A DNA stretch of 64,000 nucleotides from Eulemur rufifrons (lineage: Eukaryota > Chordata > Mammalia > Primates > Lemuridae): NCBI RefSeq assembly GCF_041146395.1, contig NC_091001.1, positions 104,678,965 to 104,742,964 of the forward strand, written 5' to 3'. The notes under the pieces are model-generated. The model did no database searches, was not told where the DNA came from, and saw nothing but the letters and a program-made list of their open reading frames with translations. Within the stretch, counting starts at the first letter, position 1. Every line of letters starts with the position of its first letter. This document shows, piece after piece, positions 1-45,539 of the stretch. The translations under genes were made by a program, and so were the position numbers.

Positions 1-444
1 GTCAGGAAGCTGGACTCCACACGGAGCTCAGCCTGGCTCAGCTGGGGAGCCATCGGTGAACCCTGTTCCTGATCTCTAGGTCTGGAGACTTGGCCTCCCC
101 GTGAGTGCCATCCAGCCTCTGGGGCCCAGGGTGGGGGACGGGGCGGGAGAGCATGCACTCTGCACCCCGGGGCCAGGTCAAGGTGATCAAGTTTCACCCT
201 CTAGTCAGAAACTCCATCACCTCTGGCTCCAGGGTAATAAACTCAATCTCAGGGCTTGAGCTGTAACACGGTTCATTTCTGGGCCAAATCTCTGAAGCTG
301 AAGGGTTTATTTTTAAGGACAAGCAGTTTGCTGTTTTCAGCTTTTCTCATCAGAAATAGTGCAATTCAGCTCGATCTGCATTGGAAGCATAATTTATCAT
401 TTCACACAGATGGTTGCTAAGGGTTGGGGGGAGGTTTACTTTTC

Positions 445-560
445 GTTTTACTTCAGCAAACATTTCCTGAGCCCCTACACGTGCCAGGCACAGAGCAAAG
501 CACCAGGGATGCGCAGACGAATGAGACGAGCTCCTGATCCTTGAGACGCACAGTCTGGTG
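445..560 (+). repeat. L2 LINE 3'-end remnant
   Basis: AACATTTCCTGAGCCCCTAC followed by GTGCCAGGCACAG is the diagnostic L2 3'-end phrase. The copy is short and diverged. Confidence 0.6.
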
Positions 561-587
561 GGGAGATGGATCTGCACCCACACTTTG

Positions 588-1500
588 ACATCAGGCAGTC
601 CTCTGTCAGCGTCTTGGCTCTGCCACTTACTGTTGGAGTCACCTGGGAGAATTACCTCACCTCTTTCTAGCTAAAGGTTTGTCAGCTTTCTTGATCTCAA
701 AATACCAACCTTTGGTTCTGTTGATTTTCTCTATTGTTTTTCTATTCTCTATTTCATTAATGCCCACTCTAATCTTTATTATTTCCTTCCTTCTGCATGC
801 TTCGGCTTTAGTTTGTCTTTTTTCCCCCAGTGCCTTAAGGTGGAAGGTTAGGTTATTGATTTGAGATCTTTCCTCCTCTCTAGTATAATCATTCAAGAGC
901 TATAAATTTCCCTCTAAGCACTGCTTTACCTACATCCCATAAGATTTCCTATGTTGTGCTTCCATTTTCATTCACCTCAACATATTTTCTAATTTCTCTT
1001 GTGATTTCTTCTTTGATTCATTGGTTGTTTAATAGTATGCTGTTTAATTTCCACATATTTGTAAATTTCCCAAAGTTCTTTCTGTTATTGTTTTCTAATT
1101 TCACTCCTTGGTGGCTGGAGAACATACTTTGCATGATTTCAATCTTCTTAAATGTATTGAGGCTTGTTTTATGGCCTTAGCGCATGGTTTATCCTGGAGA
1201 ATGTTCAATGTACACTGAAGAAGAATGTGTATTCTGCTGCCATTGGTCTATAGATGCCTGTTAGGTCCAGTCAGTTTATAGTGTTGTTTGAGTCTTCTTT
1301 TTTTCTTATTGATCTTCTGTCTGGTTGTTCTATCCATTATCAAAAGTGGGGTATTGAAGTCTCCAACTATTATGGTTGAATTGTTACCTCACCTCTTTGA
1401 ACCTGTTTCCTTAGAGGAAAATAATTATTCCTGCCTTGCAGAGAAGCAGAGATACAGAATGCAAAGCACTGAGGCACAGCCTGCCACACACAGATATTGC
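588..1500 (+). repeat. MIR SINE split by the L1 insertion
   Basis: GCTCTGCCACTTACTGTTGG at about 618 and, after the L1, GAACCTGTTTCCTTAG to about 1500 are two halves of one MIR. They join when the L1 and one copy of the 15-bp repeat are removed. Confidence 0.75.
667..1383 (-). mobile_element. LINE-1 ORF2 internal fragment with 15-bp target duplication
   Basis: Read on the minus strand this is L1 ORF2, running from the endonuclease part into the region before the reverse transcriptase. A partial open stretch at 657-896 contains NEIENRKTIEKIN. It is bounded by the direct repeat ttacctcacctcttt (652-666 and 1384-1398) and interrupts a MIR. Neither an L1 3'UTR nor a poly(A) is present at the downstream end. 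Confidence 0.9.
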
Positions 1501-1795
1501 TATTGTGTCTCACAGTGAACCGATGGCGTGTAGCAAGGACAGTGGTGGCGAGGAAGATTTCTTCCCTGACCCAGGTGGTTCTGGGTTAAGCCAACACAGC
1601 TTCAGTCTGAAAAACACAAACCCTTCTTAAAGAGAAAGATGAGGCTTAGAGCCTGTCTGCTTCTGTGGCCTAATTTTCAGGATATGCAGATCTCCTGTCC
1701 AAAAAATAACAGCTACCTCGCTAACAAATCCTAAGTCCTCATCCCAACTATGCTAGCTGAAGGGTAAAATCCCTTCATAGAAGTTTCTGTGATAA

Positions 1796-2030
1796 TTCAT
1801 CCATCCATCCGTCTATCCTTCCTTTCTGCTATTTATCTCAACAAACGTTTACTAAATCACCCTCTCTGGGCCAGACTTGCCCCAAGTCCTGAGATACTGA
1901 AACCAAACCTGCCCTAAACACTCAACTATATCCAGCAAGAGACACTGACATGCAAACAGGTGAATAAAATATAGGCAGATAAATGCTATAATAAGGGAAG
2001 GAACAAAAGGTTTGGAGGACACAGAAGAGG
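1796..2030 (+). repeat. L2 LINE 3'-end remnant
   Basis: The phrase TCAACAAACGTTTACTAAAT and the following GGGCCAGACTTG to AAATAGGCAG-like text correspond to the L2 3' end. It is preceded by a small CATC-rich stretch (1798-1818). Confidence 0.55.
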
Positions 2031-2865
2031 GAAGTGACCTGCCCGGTGGGGGAAAAAGAAGAGGAGGTCAAGGCAGCTTCCTAACACAATGTTAACAAAA
2101 CTGAAAAGCCGCCACCAACAGCGGCTTGAGTTTCTTAACCCTCCCTGCTGCTGCGGATCCCTTCGGGTGGCAGGGGGCCCAGGGGAGGAAAAGGAGGAAA
2201 ACAAGAGGATGTTACACAAAGTGAGTCATCCAGACTCAAATAACCGAGAACTGCAAAGGCAGAAAGTTCTTGACTTGGAAGTTTGCCAACTCCAGTGCTG
2301 CAAAAATAACCATGATGAATTTACATATTTCTGTGCAAGTGTCGGTCCACCATAACACTGAAAACTCAGCCATAGCAAATTGGAGCTTTGGGCCCATATG
2401 CTCAAAATCATGCTCGCATTTTGGTCAAGGTTTTCGTGAAGAAGCTAAAAGCTATATATTCCCGTTAAAAGTGGCCCCAGTCTTGCATCCTTCCTGGATA
2501 AGACCACGAAATAATAATTCCTGCTCAGGGTTACAAGTCACTAGGTGCCCTCCTATTTGGGGTCTCAGTCTCCTCAGGGGAATTTTCGTTGCTTTCAGGT
2601 GACGCTGACAGATTCTCCCCACTGTATGAAAAAGGAGTTAATTAATAGTGTTTGTTGTAGCCCACTGTACACACTGTAGGTAGAGAAAGAAGCGTAGACA
2701 AGAAACCCTTCACTGGAAGAGAATTTGATACACCTGGAAACATAGAGGGGGGAAAAAGTCATGAAGCAATTTTTAAAAATTAAGAGCTGCATTATAAAGT
2801 GTAAGGGCAAGACAAAGAGGAACGTGCTAGACGGCGTTCCTGGAGGCAGAGGGCAGAGCAGAAAA

Positions 2866-3372
2866 GCACACGCTCTGGGGCCGAACGGACTCAACCTGGG
2901 GTGCTTGGACTTAAACTCTGGGCCTTGGACTACTTATCTGTAAAAAAGATAACACTGGCTCTCACATGAAACAGAATATCAAATATCTGGCTCATGGCTG
3001 GTATTCAAAAGAACGGTATTCCCAGGCCCCCACAAAGGAGGCAGCAGTGACCCAGGTCCCCAAGGAGGGGTGGAATCCCAACAAGCAAAGGGAAGGTGGG
3101 AAGGTGGGAAGGTCTCCCAGCAGCAGAAGCAGTAAGAACGCGCTGGGGATAGTGAAGTACCTGGACCCCAATCCTGGCTCCACCGCTTACTAGACATGTG
3201 ATCTTAAGCAAATCGTTAGCTTCTTGGTACTTCAGTTTCCTTATCCATGAAATGGAAACACTAATAAAACTTACCTTCTGGGGTTGTTATGAGGATTCAG
3301 TTGAGACAGATAAACACTTAGAACAGTACCTGATATAGTGAAGGGTCGATGAATGTTATCTATTGTTGTTAT
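2866..3372 (+). repeat. Two MIR-type SINE remnants
   Basis: The first is about 2866-3003 (ACTCAACCTGGGGTGCTTGG onward). The second is about 3135-3372 and is nearly complete, with CTCCACCGCTTACTAGACAT, TTCAGTTTCCTTATCCATG and GGGTTGTTATGAGGATTCAG. Confidence 0.7.
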
Positions 3373-3404
3373 ATACGGAGGGGAGTGCGGCGTCCTGGCT
3401 CGCT

Positions 3405-3565
3405 ATGAATTGCTGAGTCAGGGAAATACGGATAGGAAGGCTGGGGCCAAATCTTAGAGGGCCCTAAATGCCCAAGTCAGTCTGGACTTAACGAAGGCAA
3501 TAAAGGCCCATCGCAGGTTCTTGAGTGGGGGTTGACATGGATTAATTATGAATTTTAAATGGCAG
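3405..3565 (+). repeat. L2 LINE remnant
   Basis: GGCTGGGGCCAAATCTTAGA and GGGCCCTAAATGCC correspond to the L2 3'UTR region that describes a conserved block upstream of its end. Diverged. Confidence 0.5.
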
Positions 3566-5197
3566 AGGCCCAGTGAGTTTCTGTCATAGGTTTAAGTCAC
3601 ACCAGAAGAGGCTGTTCCTGAATAGTGAGTGACCCCCTGCTGCCACCCCCCAAGTTCGTCTTTGGAGAAAAGCAGAAGGCAAAAACCAGATCATGTCTGG
3701 TCATTTTTCCAGCCAGTATCTCTTAATCCAAAACCCCGTGAAGCCGCTTGGCCAGCAGGGAGATTCTGGAAGACTGTCACTGGGGGTACCCACCATCATT
3801 TTTGCTTTTCAGATAAGGAGCCACGAGCTGTGATTTGAAGTGACTAGGCTCATTGTTGGGCTAAGCCCAGCCGCCTCACCCCCACCCGTCCCCTCCCCAG
3901 GCGGGCAAAGTCAGTTGAAGGCCACTCCACGAATCTCCAACACCCTCTCAAAGGGCAATGCCATAATTCCTAGGATCAGCTGCATGAGTGGCAGAAAGAC
4001 TAGCAGGCGTCAGTGATTTGCTAACATGATACTCCACCTCATTTCATTCAAATCTGAGCTTTCAGAGACAGGCAGAATCAAAGGAAATGACTGAGAAAAA
4101 GCATTCCAAGTTCTGGAGATGTTAATGAGCATGGCAATTAGCATAAATGCGATTTTGACATGTGTGGAAGTTCTTTGTACGGAGAAGTCCCCAGTGCTGG
4201 GCCCAGGAGAAAGCCATGCAGTGGTCGTGTAAATACTCTGACAGGAGAAACCCCCGGAGCACAAACCGTGTGGGGGCAACTCATGAAAAAAAAATCCTAA
4301 TGCACATTTCTTGGCCTTCAGGATACAAAAACGACCACAGCCTCTGTCAAATGTAATGGGAAATAATTCCTTTGAATCTGTGATTTGCTTAGATGAAAAA
4401 AAAAAAAAAAAAAAGGAAGTCAGGTAATCCTTAAGTGACCCCAAGTGGTAAAAATATACCAGCACAGCGGTCTTTGTGGGTCTTGAGTGTGACGCTGGCG
4501 CCACCTGGTGGACCCAACTGAAAACTGATGAACCGCAACCCCATAGGAGCTGCCATGGACAACAGGCCCTAGGCATTTGCCCTCTTGCAGGAAAGTATGC
4601 TCTTGGTGCTGGGTTGTGAGCTAACCACAGTGGGAAAATGAATAACAATTTATGGACAAAAGCATATGATACAGTTTGTTATTACAACCAATAGAACTAA
4701 CACCAATATTCTAAATGAACAGTATTTAATAAGGGTATAATCCAATGTCTCCAAATTGCTAGCCTGTAAGAGCCAAACAAAATACCTCAAGCTTCCAGCC
4801 AGTGTGACTGTAGGTTAGCCAATTCTCTCCCAAATATGTCTAAGAATTCTTGGGAGTGTGTGCTAAGCCCGACTGCCACTAGGCCTGATTATCACTCTTC
4901 TGAGCTTTAGACCACTGCTCCAGAGAGCTTTCCTGTCCCCTCCTGCCGTTATGTACCAATCTGCCACAGAACAGGGTCCTAACCAGTCCCCACACCCTCC
5001 CACGTCACTTTGTCTGAACATAAAGAGCCTTCCCTTTAATACCCAAGTCATACTAACATACCCGGCTGCCAACATAGGTAGCAAACATTCAAAGGTATTA
5101 AGAGAATCACAGTGTAGAAAAGGAAAACCAAAACTCATTACCAGACATCAGTCCTCCAACTGATCCTGTCCCTACCGGCCTTCTCTCTACTGGCCCT
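3566..5197. other. Intergenic DNA, no gene seen
   Basis: This stretch contains an A-run at about 4397-4413 and no clear repeat match that I can name. The longest minus-strand open stretch (4010-4648) runs through the A-run as poly-Phe and has no recognisable domain. Confidence 0.6.
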
Positions 5198-5321
5198 CAC
5201 TAACGTAAGAAAAGGGAACCTGAGGTAGACACCTTTGGTATGAAGACAGTGGACCAGGAAGAGACAGAAGATTCTAGTACAGCAAGCACCTGTCTCCCAC
5301 ATGTCCTTTTGAATCATTTTG
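5198..5321 (+). repeat. Dispersed direct duplication, copy 1
   Basis: This 124-bp stretch recurs at 6307-6430 in the same orientation with about 14 differences by eye, mostly transitions. Similarity starts at CACTAAC and ends near GAATCAT. Sequence outside these borders is unrelated. I do not recognise it as a known repeat family. Confidence 0.8.
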
Positions 5322-5836
5322 ACTCCATCCTCCTATTGCGATCAGGGTTTTCCATTCCAGAGTCTCTTCCCTGAGACTGACCCACTGGAAACCCCTTAAC
5401 ATCCAATTATTGCCCCACAGAGACATCATCCTCTCGCTGCCTCTTCGACGTCCTATTTGGCAGCAGCAAATATTTGTCCCTGATTGGGAATCAGTTTGAG
5501 GGAAAACTAACAACCAACCAGAGCCTTTTCTGGTGAACAGAATGAGTTACCCAGCTCGGGAACAAGATTTGAGATAAAATATTAGGTTGAACCAGTGATT
5601 TCCAGAGGCCTATACACTGGCCCTCTCTAAAACAATGGCAATGTTTTAAATAAAAACAAAGCAGCAATGTCAAAAACAAAAACAAAAGGCCAAATGGGTT
5701 TTGAAAAATTGAAGCATCCTTAAAAGACTTGTCTAAACCCCCAAAGTGACTATTTTGAAGGGAATTAAATTCATCCAGCCACAGGTGAGTGGCCTGATGA
5801 ATAATCTTATCAGTTTCTCAAAACTGACATAATTGG

Positions 5837-5963
5837 GTTTTTTTTGAGATAGGGTCTCAACTATGTTGCCCATGTTGGTCTCGAACTCTTGGGCCCAAGC
5901 AATCCTCCTGCCTCAGCCTCCTGCGTAGCTGGGATTATAGGCGTGAGCCACCATGCCTGACTC
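5837..5963 (-). mobile_element. Free Alu monomer (FLAM/FRAM-like)
   Basis: A minus-strand monomer is recognisable from the T-run and GAGATAGGGTCTCAACTATG to GGCGTGAGCCACCATGCC. Only one arm is present. It is diverged, consistent with an ancient fossil monomer. It lies in intergenic DNA downstream of DDX1. Confidence 0.8.
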
Positions 5964-6149
5964 CATGTTACCGTTTTTATCAAAGTTTTTCTCTACAATA
6001 ATCTCCACTGCATAATATATAGCAAAGGTTTCAGCTTGAGCCTAAACTACATTTCACTTTAAGACATATATTAGTTTGGGCATGGGCAGAGGGTACACAC
6101 TGAGTTGCAATAGGACCAAGAAACATCTAGGGTCGGACTCAGTTTAAAT

Positions 6150-6310
6150 CAGCTGTTCCCAACCCTGGCAGTACATTAGCATCACCAAGGGCACCCAGGC
6201 CCCACCCCAGAAAAATTAAATCAGAATTTCTGGAGGTGAATTGCAAATACTGGCATTTTCTTTTAAAGCACCCTAAGTGATTCTGGTGTGCAGCTAGGTT
6301 GAGAACCACT
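6150..6310 (+). mobile_element. MER5A (hAT-Charlie non-autonomous transposon)
   Basis: Nearly full length. It begins near CAGCTGTTCCCAACCCTGG and ends GGTTGAGAACCACT, the mutually inverted MER5 ends. The middle contains CCCCACCCCAGAAAAATTAA and AATCAGAATTTCTGG. Confidence 0.85.
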
Positions 6311-6430
6311 AACATAAGGAAAGAGAACCCAAGGTGACACCTTTGGTACAAAGGCAGTGGACCAGGAAGAGACAGATGATTCTAGCACAGCAAGCACCTG
6401 TCTCTCACATGTCCTTTTGAATCATCTTGG
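6307..6430 (+). repeat. Dispersed direct duplication, copy 2
   Basis: Second copy of the 124-bp unit at 5198-5321. It abuts the end of the MER5A element at 6150-6310, sharing its last bases CACT with it. Confidence 0.8.
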
Positions 6431-6485
6431 CAGTATCTTCAGTAAAAGATTGCAGTGCAAAAGCTCCAAGAGTCATTTCTCTGTA

Positions 6486-6615
6486 ACAGTGTTTCTTGAA
6501 GTGTGGTGTAAGGTCCATCTGCATGGACACAATCATCTGAGGAATTTGTTAAAATGCAGATTCTTGGTTCCCATCTTAGACCTATGATCTCTGCACGTGA
6601 TTTAGCTAACTAGAA
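6486..6615 (+). mobile_element. MER5/Charlie-related hAT remnant
   Basis: AGTGTTTCTTGAAGTGTGGT and ATTTGTTAAAATGCAGATTC are the recognisable blocks of this old hAT MITE group. The 3' end is eroded. Confidence 0.6.
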
Positions 6616-7151
6616 GTCAGTAACCATTGTTGGGGTCAAGTCAAGGACTGAGTCTCAAATTCCCCTCAATACTTTTCATCAGAAAGAGTAGAATCTTTGA
6701 CAGAAAGATAGAACTTCTGATGATTTTAAATGAAAGGTAATTATTTAAAGCAATAGAATGGAAAACAACTGCAAAAATTCCCCCTTCACTCCTCCCACCA
6801 AAGGAATCCTCTGTCAATTAGTTTGGAGTAGCAAAATAGTATCCCTCCCTTTCCTTCCTGTTCCAGGACATTTTTTCCCCTCTGACAAATATTCCTTTGT
6901 CCCCCCTCAAATAAGGCCACTTGGAAAAAATCCCTGGTGGCATTTTAGAAATTGTCAACTTCTATAGGGAAATGATAAAATTACTATTGGAGAACCTACC
7001 TCAGATCTCATTTTATATTTACCTATACATTTTTCATATTTGACGTATCTTACTCAAACTGCAGTAAAGTGCACAGTCCCCTTTTAAGTCACAACAAGGT
7101 GGGAAATGTGATTAAATAGTTTTAGCCCTTTGGAATTGGCTGGAAACCAAC

Positions 7152-7240
7152 ATTTTTTTTTTTTTTTTTTTTTTTTTTTAATCTGGGCAGTTCTCAGTCA
7201 TTGCCACACGTACTTCTAACTTAAAAAAAAAAAAAGAAAT
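7152..7240. repeat. Poly-T and A-rich tracts
   Basis: A run of about 28 T bases (7152-7179) is followed after 40 bases by an A-rich stretch (7222-7250). No SINE body is recognisable between them. It may be the remains of opposed element tails. Confidence 0.6.
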
Positions 7241-7534
7241 AAAAAAGAAAGAGGTCTGCAACCTTATAACCTTATTTGAAGAAGGTCTGGGTCCTTGCTT
7301 GTAATCTAATATGATGGTGGTGGGGCCATGAGTGGGAGCCCATGAAGGGTAAGAAGTCACGTGGTAAGAAGTCGCATGTCAGCTGTGAGGCCACCTCTAC
7401 TCAACAGCACTAATTCACACATCACACACGGTATGAATGGACATGAAAACAAATTGTTAAGTGCAACAAGTTACATTTCAGTTTGTAAAATAAATTATAC
7501 AGACTTCTACCTTTATTGTTAGTATTAATGTCAA

Positions 7535-7720
7535 CCAGCACAACCCTTTCTGAAAGCAGTCTGGTCATGGTGACCCTGAAAAATGTTCATAACGTTCAGA
7601 CTGTTTAATTTCTAGGAATCCAGTTTAAGAAAACAATTCAAAAGACAGAACAAAGATGTTCACTGCAGCATCCTGGGTGACACAGGAAAAATGTAAACAA
7701 TGTAAATACTAAAATACAGT
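7535..7720 (+). repeat. L1M-type LINE remnant
   Basis: Text such as AATCCAGTTTAAGAAAACAA and AAAGATGTTCACTGCAGCAT follows the 3' region of old L1M/HAL1 elements. Heavily diverged. Confidence 0.5.
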
Positions 7721-8584
7721 ATGAGTGCCTCTCATCTACCGGACGTTTTGCTGAATGCTTAATCCTGAATAATGCAAATTATATTCACTATTTTCATAGA
7801 GAAACTAGTGGCCTTAGTTATAAGATTGACAAAACTTTTCTTTCCCTCATTCTTAGTATATCTTTTCTTGCTATAAACAGAAACATGGAAATTTCAGGTT
7901 AGAGTAATCCTTCACCCTTCCCTTCTTTTTATATATGGTCTTACTACCACAGAAAGTCACTGCTAACATTTTGGTTCATTTCTTTTTCTGTAAATTTTTG
8001 GGTATACTGTGAATATAATTTTGTGTAATTTTAGAATCAGTCCTCTTAAGGCAAACATTCCTAGGCAGTGAAAACAGCTGGTCCTTTTACTTGGTTTCCC
8101 ATACTCTCTTGAGTGAGTCTGTCCTAATAAAGGACTCGAAATATCTTCCAGATTAGCAATAGAGTGAAGAAGACATAAACCTGAGTTAGAGCAGGACACT
8201 TAAGATTTGAAATAGCCTCTCCCCCACAAGAAAATGCCCAAAGACAAGACCACTTCACAGTCACTGTGAAAGCATAACTTTAGCAATCAAAGTCTGAAGG
8301 TGGCTTCAAAGAGAATGCACAGTGAATGAAAGACCAGAGGGGTACTAAGGAGGAAGGTGCCAAGGCTCCTAAGACCTCGGGCACCTCTGGATATGTTGAA
8401 GCTGAGGTAAGTCTCAGCACTTCTGTTTAGAGTGGGAAGAGTGACAGACAACTACAGATTCCAGATCTGCCAAGCACACTTATAAATTCCTGCACTATAG
8501 AATGGACAAGCAGACGCCAAGTCAGACATACTACCATTGGAAGGTTAATATTTAACATTTTCTGGACTTCCAAGGGCCTCTAGT

Positions 8585-8950
8585 GTTCTGTATTAGTTGG
8601 GGTAGAGGCTAAAGTTCTGTAACAAAAGAGCCCTACACATGAGGCAGCTCAGATAAGATCAAGTTATTGTAACAGGCAGTCCAGAGAGGGTGGACAGCTC
8701 TTTCCCAAGGCCAGCCAGGTTCCTGTCTTGTTGCTCTGCTATTCTCCAAGTATTACACTTTTCCAATGGTGGTAACTGGGCCACTACATCCATGTCCCAG
8801 TCTGAGGGAAGAGGGAAGGGCGGGCAGAAGAACAAGGCCCAGAAATTATACACATCACTTCGACTCATACTCCGCTGACCCAGGAAACGCAGTCCCAGGC
8901 AATTAGCATTTCTCAGACTCAGTGACCACATCTTCAACAGACTTTCATAA
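8585..8950 (-). repeat. Probable MLT1-type (ERVL-MaLR) LTR remnant
   Basis: The opening GTATTAGTTGGGGTAGAGGC and the later CACATCACTTCG block resemble reversed MLT1 LTR sequence. It is an old solo remnant and has no coding potential. Confidence 0.45.
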
Positions 8951-9239
8951 ACAATTATTCACATTCTTAGCATTAATACAGAGGCCTGAAGGAATTAGCA
9001 TCTGGAAGCGAGACTAAGAGCAAAGGGAAGGATTAATGGTGATGTGTGTAGGGGATAAAAGGGCAAATAAGGTCTCCAGGCAACCCCTCTGCTGGTCTGG
9101 TTACATGTGGCTTCCTCCTCTGAAAATTCTCTTCCCTGGGTAATTCCAGTTGGACAGTAATTAACTGCAGAAAAAAACTGAACAACACCCTGCCATCTTA
9201 AGCTCTATCCAGCATTCCTCTCTGGCCTACCCATTTGGA

Positions 9240-9450
9240 CCCCAGAATCACCTTTTAAAGGTAGCCCAAAGATTAAAAGCTGAAACTAGGAAAACCCAAG
9301 TTCTATCTCCAGTTTTACCAATCAGGCCATAGGAATGTGCATTCCTCTAACCTCAGCTTTCCTTCCCATAAAATGAGGGCATGAACAAGATGACCAGGAA
9401 GATCTCTTCCAGCTCTTATACTTAAATGGTCTGAATCTCGGTCTTGTCTT
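9240..9450 (+). repeat. MIR3-like SINE remnant
   Basis: ACCTCAGCTTTCCTTCCCAT, AAAATGAGGGCATG and GATCTCTTCCAGCTC follow the MIR3-class pattern. Diverged. Confidence 0.5.
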
Positions 9451-9481
9451 TGCACTTAGGTCAATTAAAAGGTCATTGCTA

Positions 9482-9622
9482 GCCTGGGCATGGTGGCTCA
9501 TGCCTGCAATCCCAGCACTTCGGAAGGCCTAGGATGGAGGATTGTTTGAGGCCAGGAGTTTGAGACTAGCCTGGTCAACATAGTGAGATACTGTCTCTAC
9601 AAAAATTAAAAAAAAAAATTTT
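9482..9622 (+). mobile_element. Free Alu monomer (FLAM-like)
   Basis: The stretch begins AGCCTGGGCATGGTGGCTC and ends in ACTGTCTCTACAAAAATT followed by an A-run. It is a single Alu arm, clearly diverged. Confidence 0.8.
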
Positions 9623-10111
9623 TAAGCTCATTTCTAAAGCAGTGATTAATGTATGTGAACACTGCAAAGAGCTATCACTACATAACTTTGGGATTTATTA
9701 TAATAGTTTTAGGATATCTCCAAAGAAAAGTGGTCTAGAGATAAGTGAAAGAATGGTATCCTCATAATCATTTCACACAAACTCTGAATGCAATATAATA
9801 GGTAATATAGTTTTCCCACTATAGATTTTATATGGAGTTTCACTCAAGGCTTTGCTTAAGAAAATATTTCCATATTAAATGGTTTTGAAAACCATTATAC
9901 AAGAAATTCTAACAGCCCTGTGCTCTTAAGGAAACTCTGGAGCAAGCATAATTTTCCCCCCAAAAACTACTTTGTAAACTAAGAGTCAAAAGGCACAAAG
10001 GAATAATACAATCATACGTATTTAAATTTTTCTTTTTCCTTCTGATTATTTTAGGCAAGAGCTAGTGTTTTAAGGAAATACACTCCAAAGAACTAAGTTA
10101 AAGTTTGAGAG

Positions 10112-10276
10112 ATATATATATATATATATTTTTTTCTTTTCTTTTTTTTTTTTTTTTTTAAGAGACGGAGTCTCACTCTTGCTCAGGCTAGTCTTCAACT
10201 CCTGAGCTTAAGCAATCTTCCGGCCTCAGCCTCCCAGAGTGCTAGGATTACAGGCATGAGCCACCACGCCTGACCT
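10112..10276 (-). mobile_element. Alu monomer, minus strand, preceded by a TA microsatellite
   Basis: The T-run at 10130-10159 and GAGACGGAGTCTCACTCTTG through GAGCCACCACGCCTGACC mark a reverse Alu arm. An (AT)9 tract at 10112-10129 directly abuts the tail, a common outcome of tail decay or slippage. Confidence 0.8.
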
Positions 10277-10744
10277 TAAAAGTTTGATTTTAAGACCTAG
10301 AGGGACAGCAGACTAGTTTCTTCTTGATGGGTGTGTATCATTTTGAAAGAAAGGTTCATAGAAAGAAAGGATAATCCTTCAACATCTTAACTGTCAACAT
10401 CTTATCAGTCTTCAATCCTTAGACACAGAATCTTACCAATATCCTGAAAACTTCTAGGCTTCCAAACTAACCAGGCCGTTCTTCTGCCTTAGGATCATCC
10501 AATTTTCCATCATGTTACAACTCTCCTCTAGCTTCAATATACACCTAGACCTTAACCATCTGAAAACTGTCTCCATTTAGGACACTCCCTGTGAAAAATT
10601 CTACTCTGAGAATATTCTCTAGTGTTTCCACATAGGTCCTCTGCCAACTTCACACACCCATAAATTCTACTTCATAAGCCCAGTGTTCCCTAAAAAGAGA
10701 AATCATATCAATATAACTTTAAAATAAGACACAAACCTTCATGA

Positions 10745-10944
10745 AAATCTAGTTGTCAAATTTATTTTTATTAGGCTGCCATTTTTTATGAAGGATTCCT
10801 AAGACTAATGTTTCTTGACATGCAAGAGTTAGCATTCATAGCTTAAGTTACTATAAATACTGCTGCTTGGAAGCAGTACAACTGTTTTAGAGTTTTAAAA
10901 CTACAGACTTTTATTACTCAAATCTTATGCAATGTATGTAAAAA
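10745..10944 (-). other. DDX1: DDX1 3' untranslated region
   Basis: This is the DNA between the DDX1 stop codon and the inferred cleavage site. It is AT-rich with no further exon. The right boundary is the stop at 10945. The left boundary is inferred from the two overlapping AATAAA signals at 10761-10772, so its exact end is uncertain by tens of bases. The resulting length, about 200 nt, fits the short 3'UTR known for mammalian DDX1 mRNA. Confidence 0.7.
10761..10772 (-). terminator. DDX1: Tandem AATAAA polyadenylation signals of DDX1
   Basis: On the minus strand the hexamer AATAAA occurs twice back to back (10767-10772 and 10761-10766), about 175 nt after the stop codon. A cleavage site near 10740-10750 would follow. 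No competing AATAAA is seen between the stop codon and this pair. The function is inferred from motif and position. Confidence 0.75.
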
Positions 10945-45113
<34,169 letters not shown>

Positions 45114-45539
45114 CTTCACCCTGTCCTCCGCGGCTTCGCTTGCTCTCTCTTTCCCTCTCCCCACTCTCGCACACACAGCGGCTGTGGCAGCGCGCGCTTC
45201 CGGCGCTCGGCCTTCGGCGTTCCCAGTCCGGGCAGAGCCTCAGCCGGGGGAGAATGGTTCCAATGGAAGAAAAGGCCCGCCTCGGCCCCGCCCCGCGAGG
45301 CTTGCCGCTGGCCCGACTGCGTGAACCCAGTGCAGCTGGCCGTTGTCTTCCGTATAGTTACCATTTTTTAGGGCACACTACGTGTCAACAGGATCACTTT
45401 TCCAGGGATACAGAAGCAGAAGTTTGGTGACTGGGATCACACAGTGGGCCCTGGCTTATCTGACACTAACCCGTGCCCTCTCTGTAGCTTCAGTCCGTCC
45501 CCCAACCTCTCACAAAGATAAGCAGTGCCTCGTAGGTGA

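Noticed and set aside
4010..4648. Minus-strand open stretch of 212 codons downstream of DDX1
   Set aside because: It reads through an A-run as poly-Phe, has no recognisable domain and no splice or promoter context. Chance open frame.
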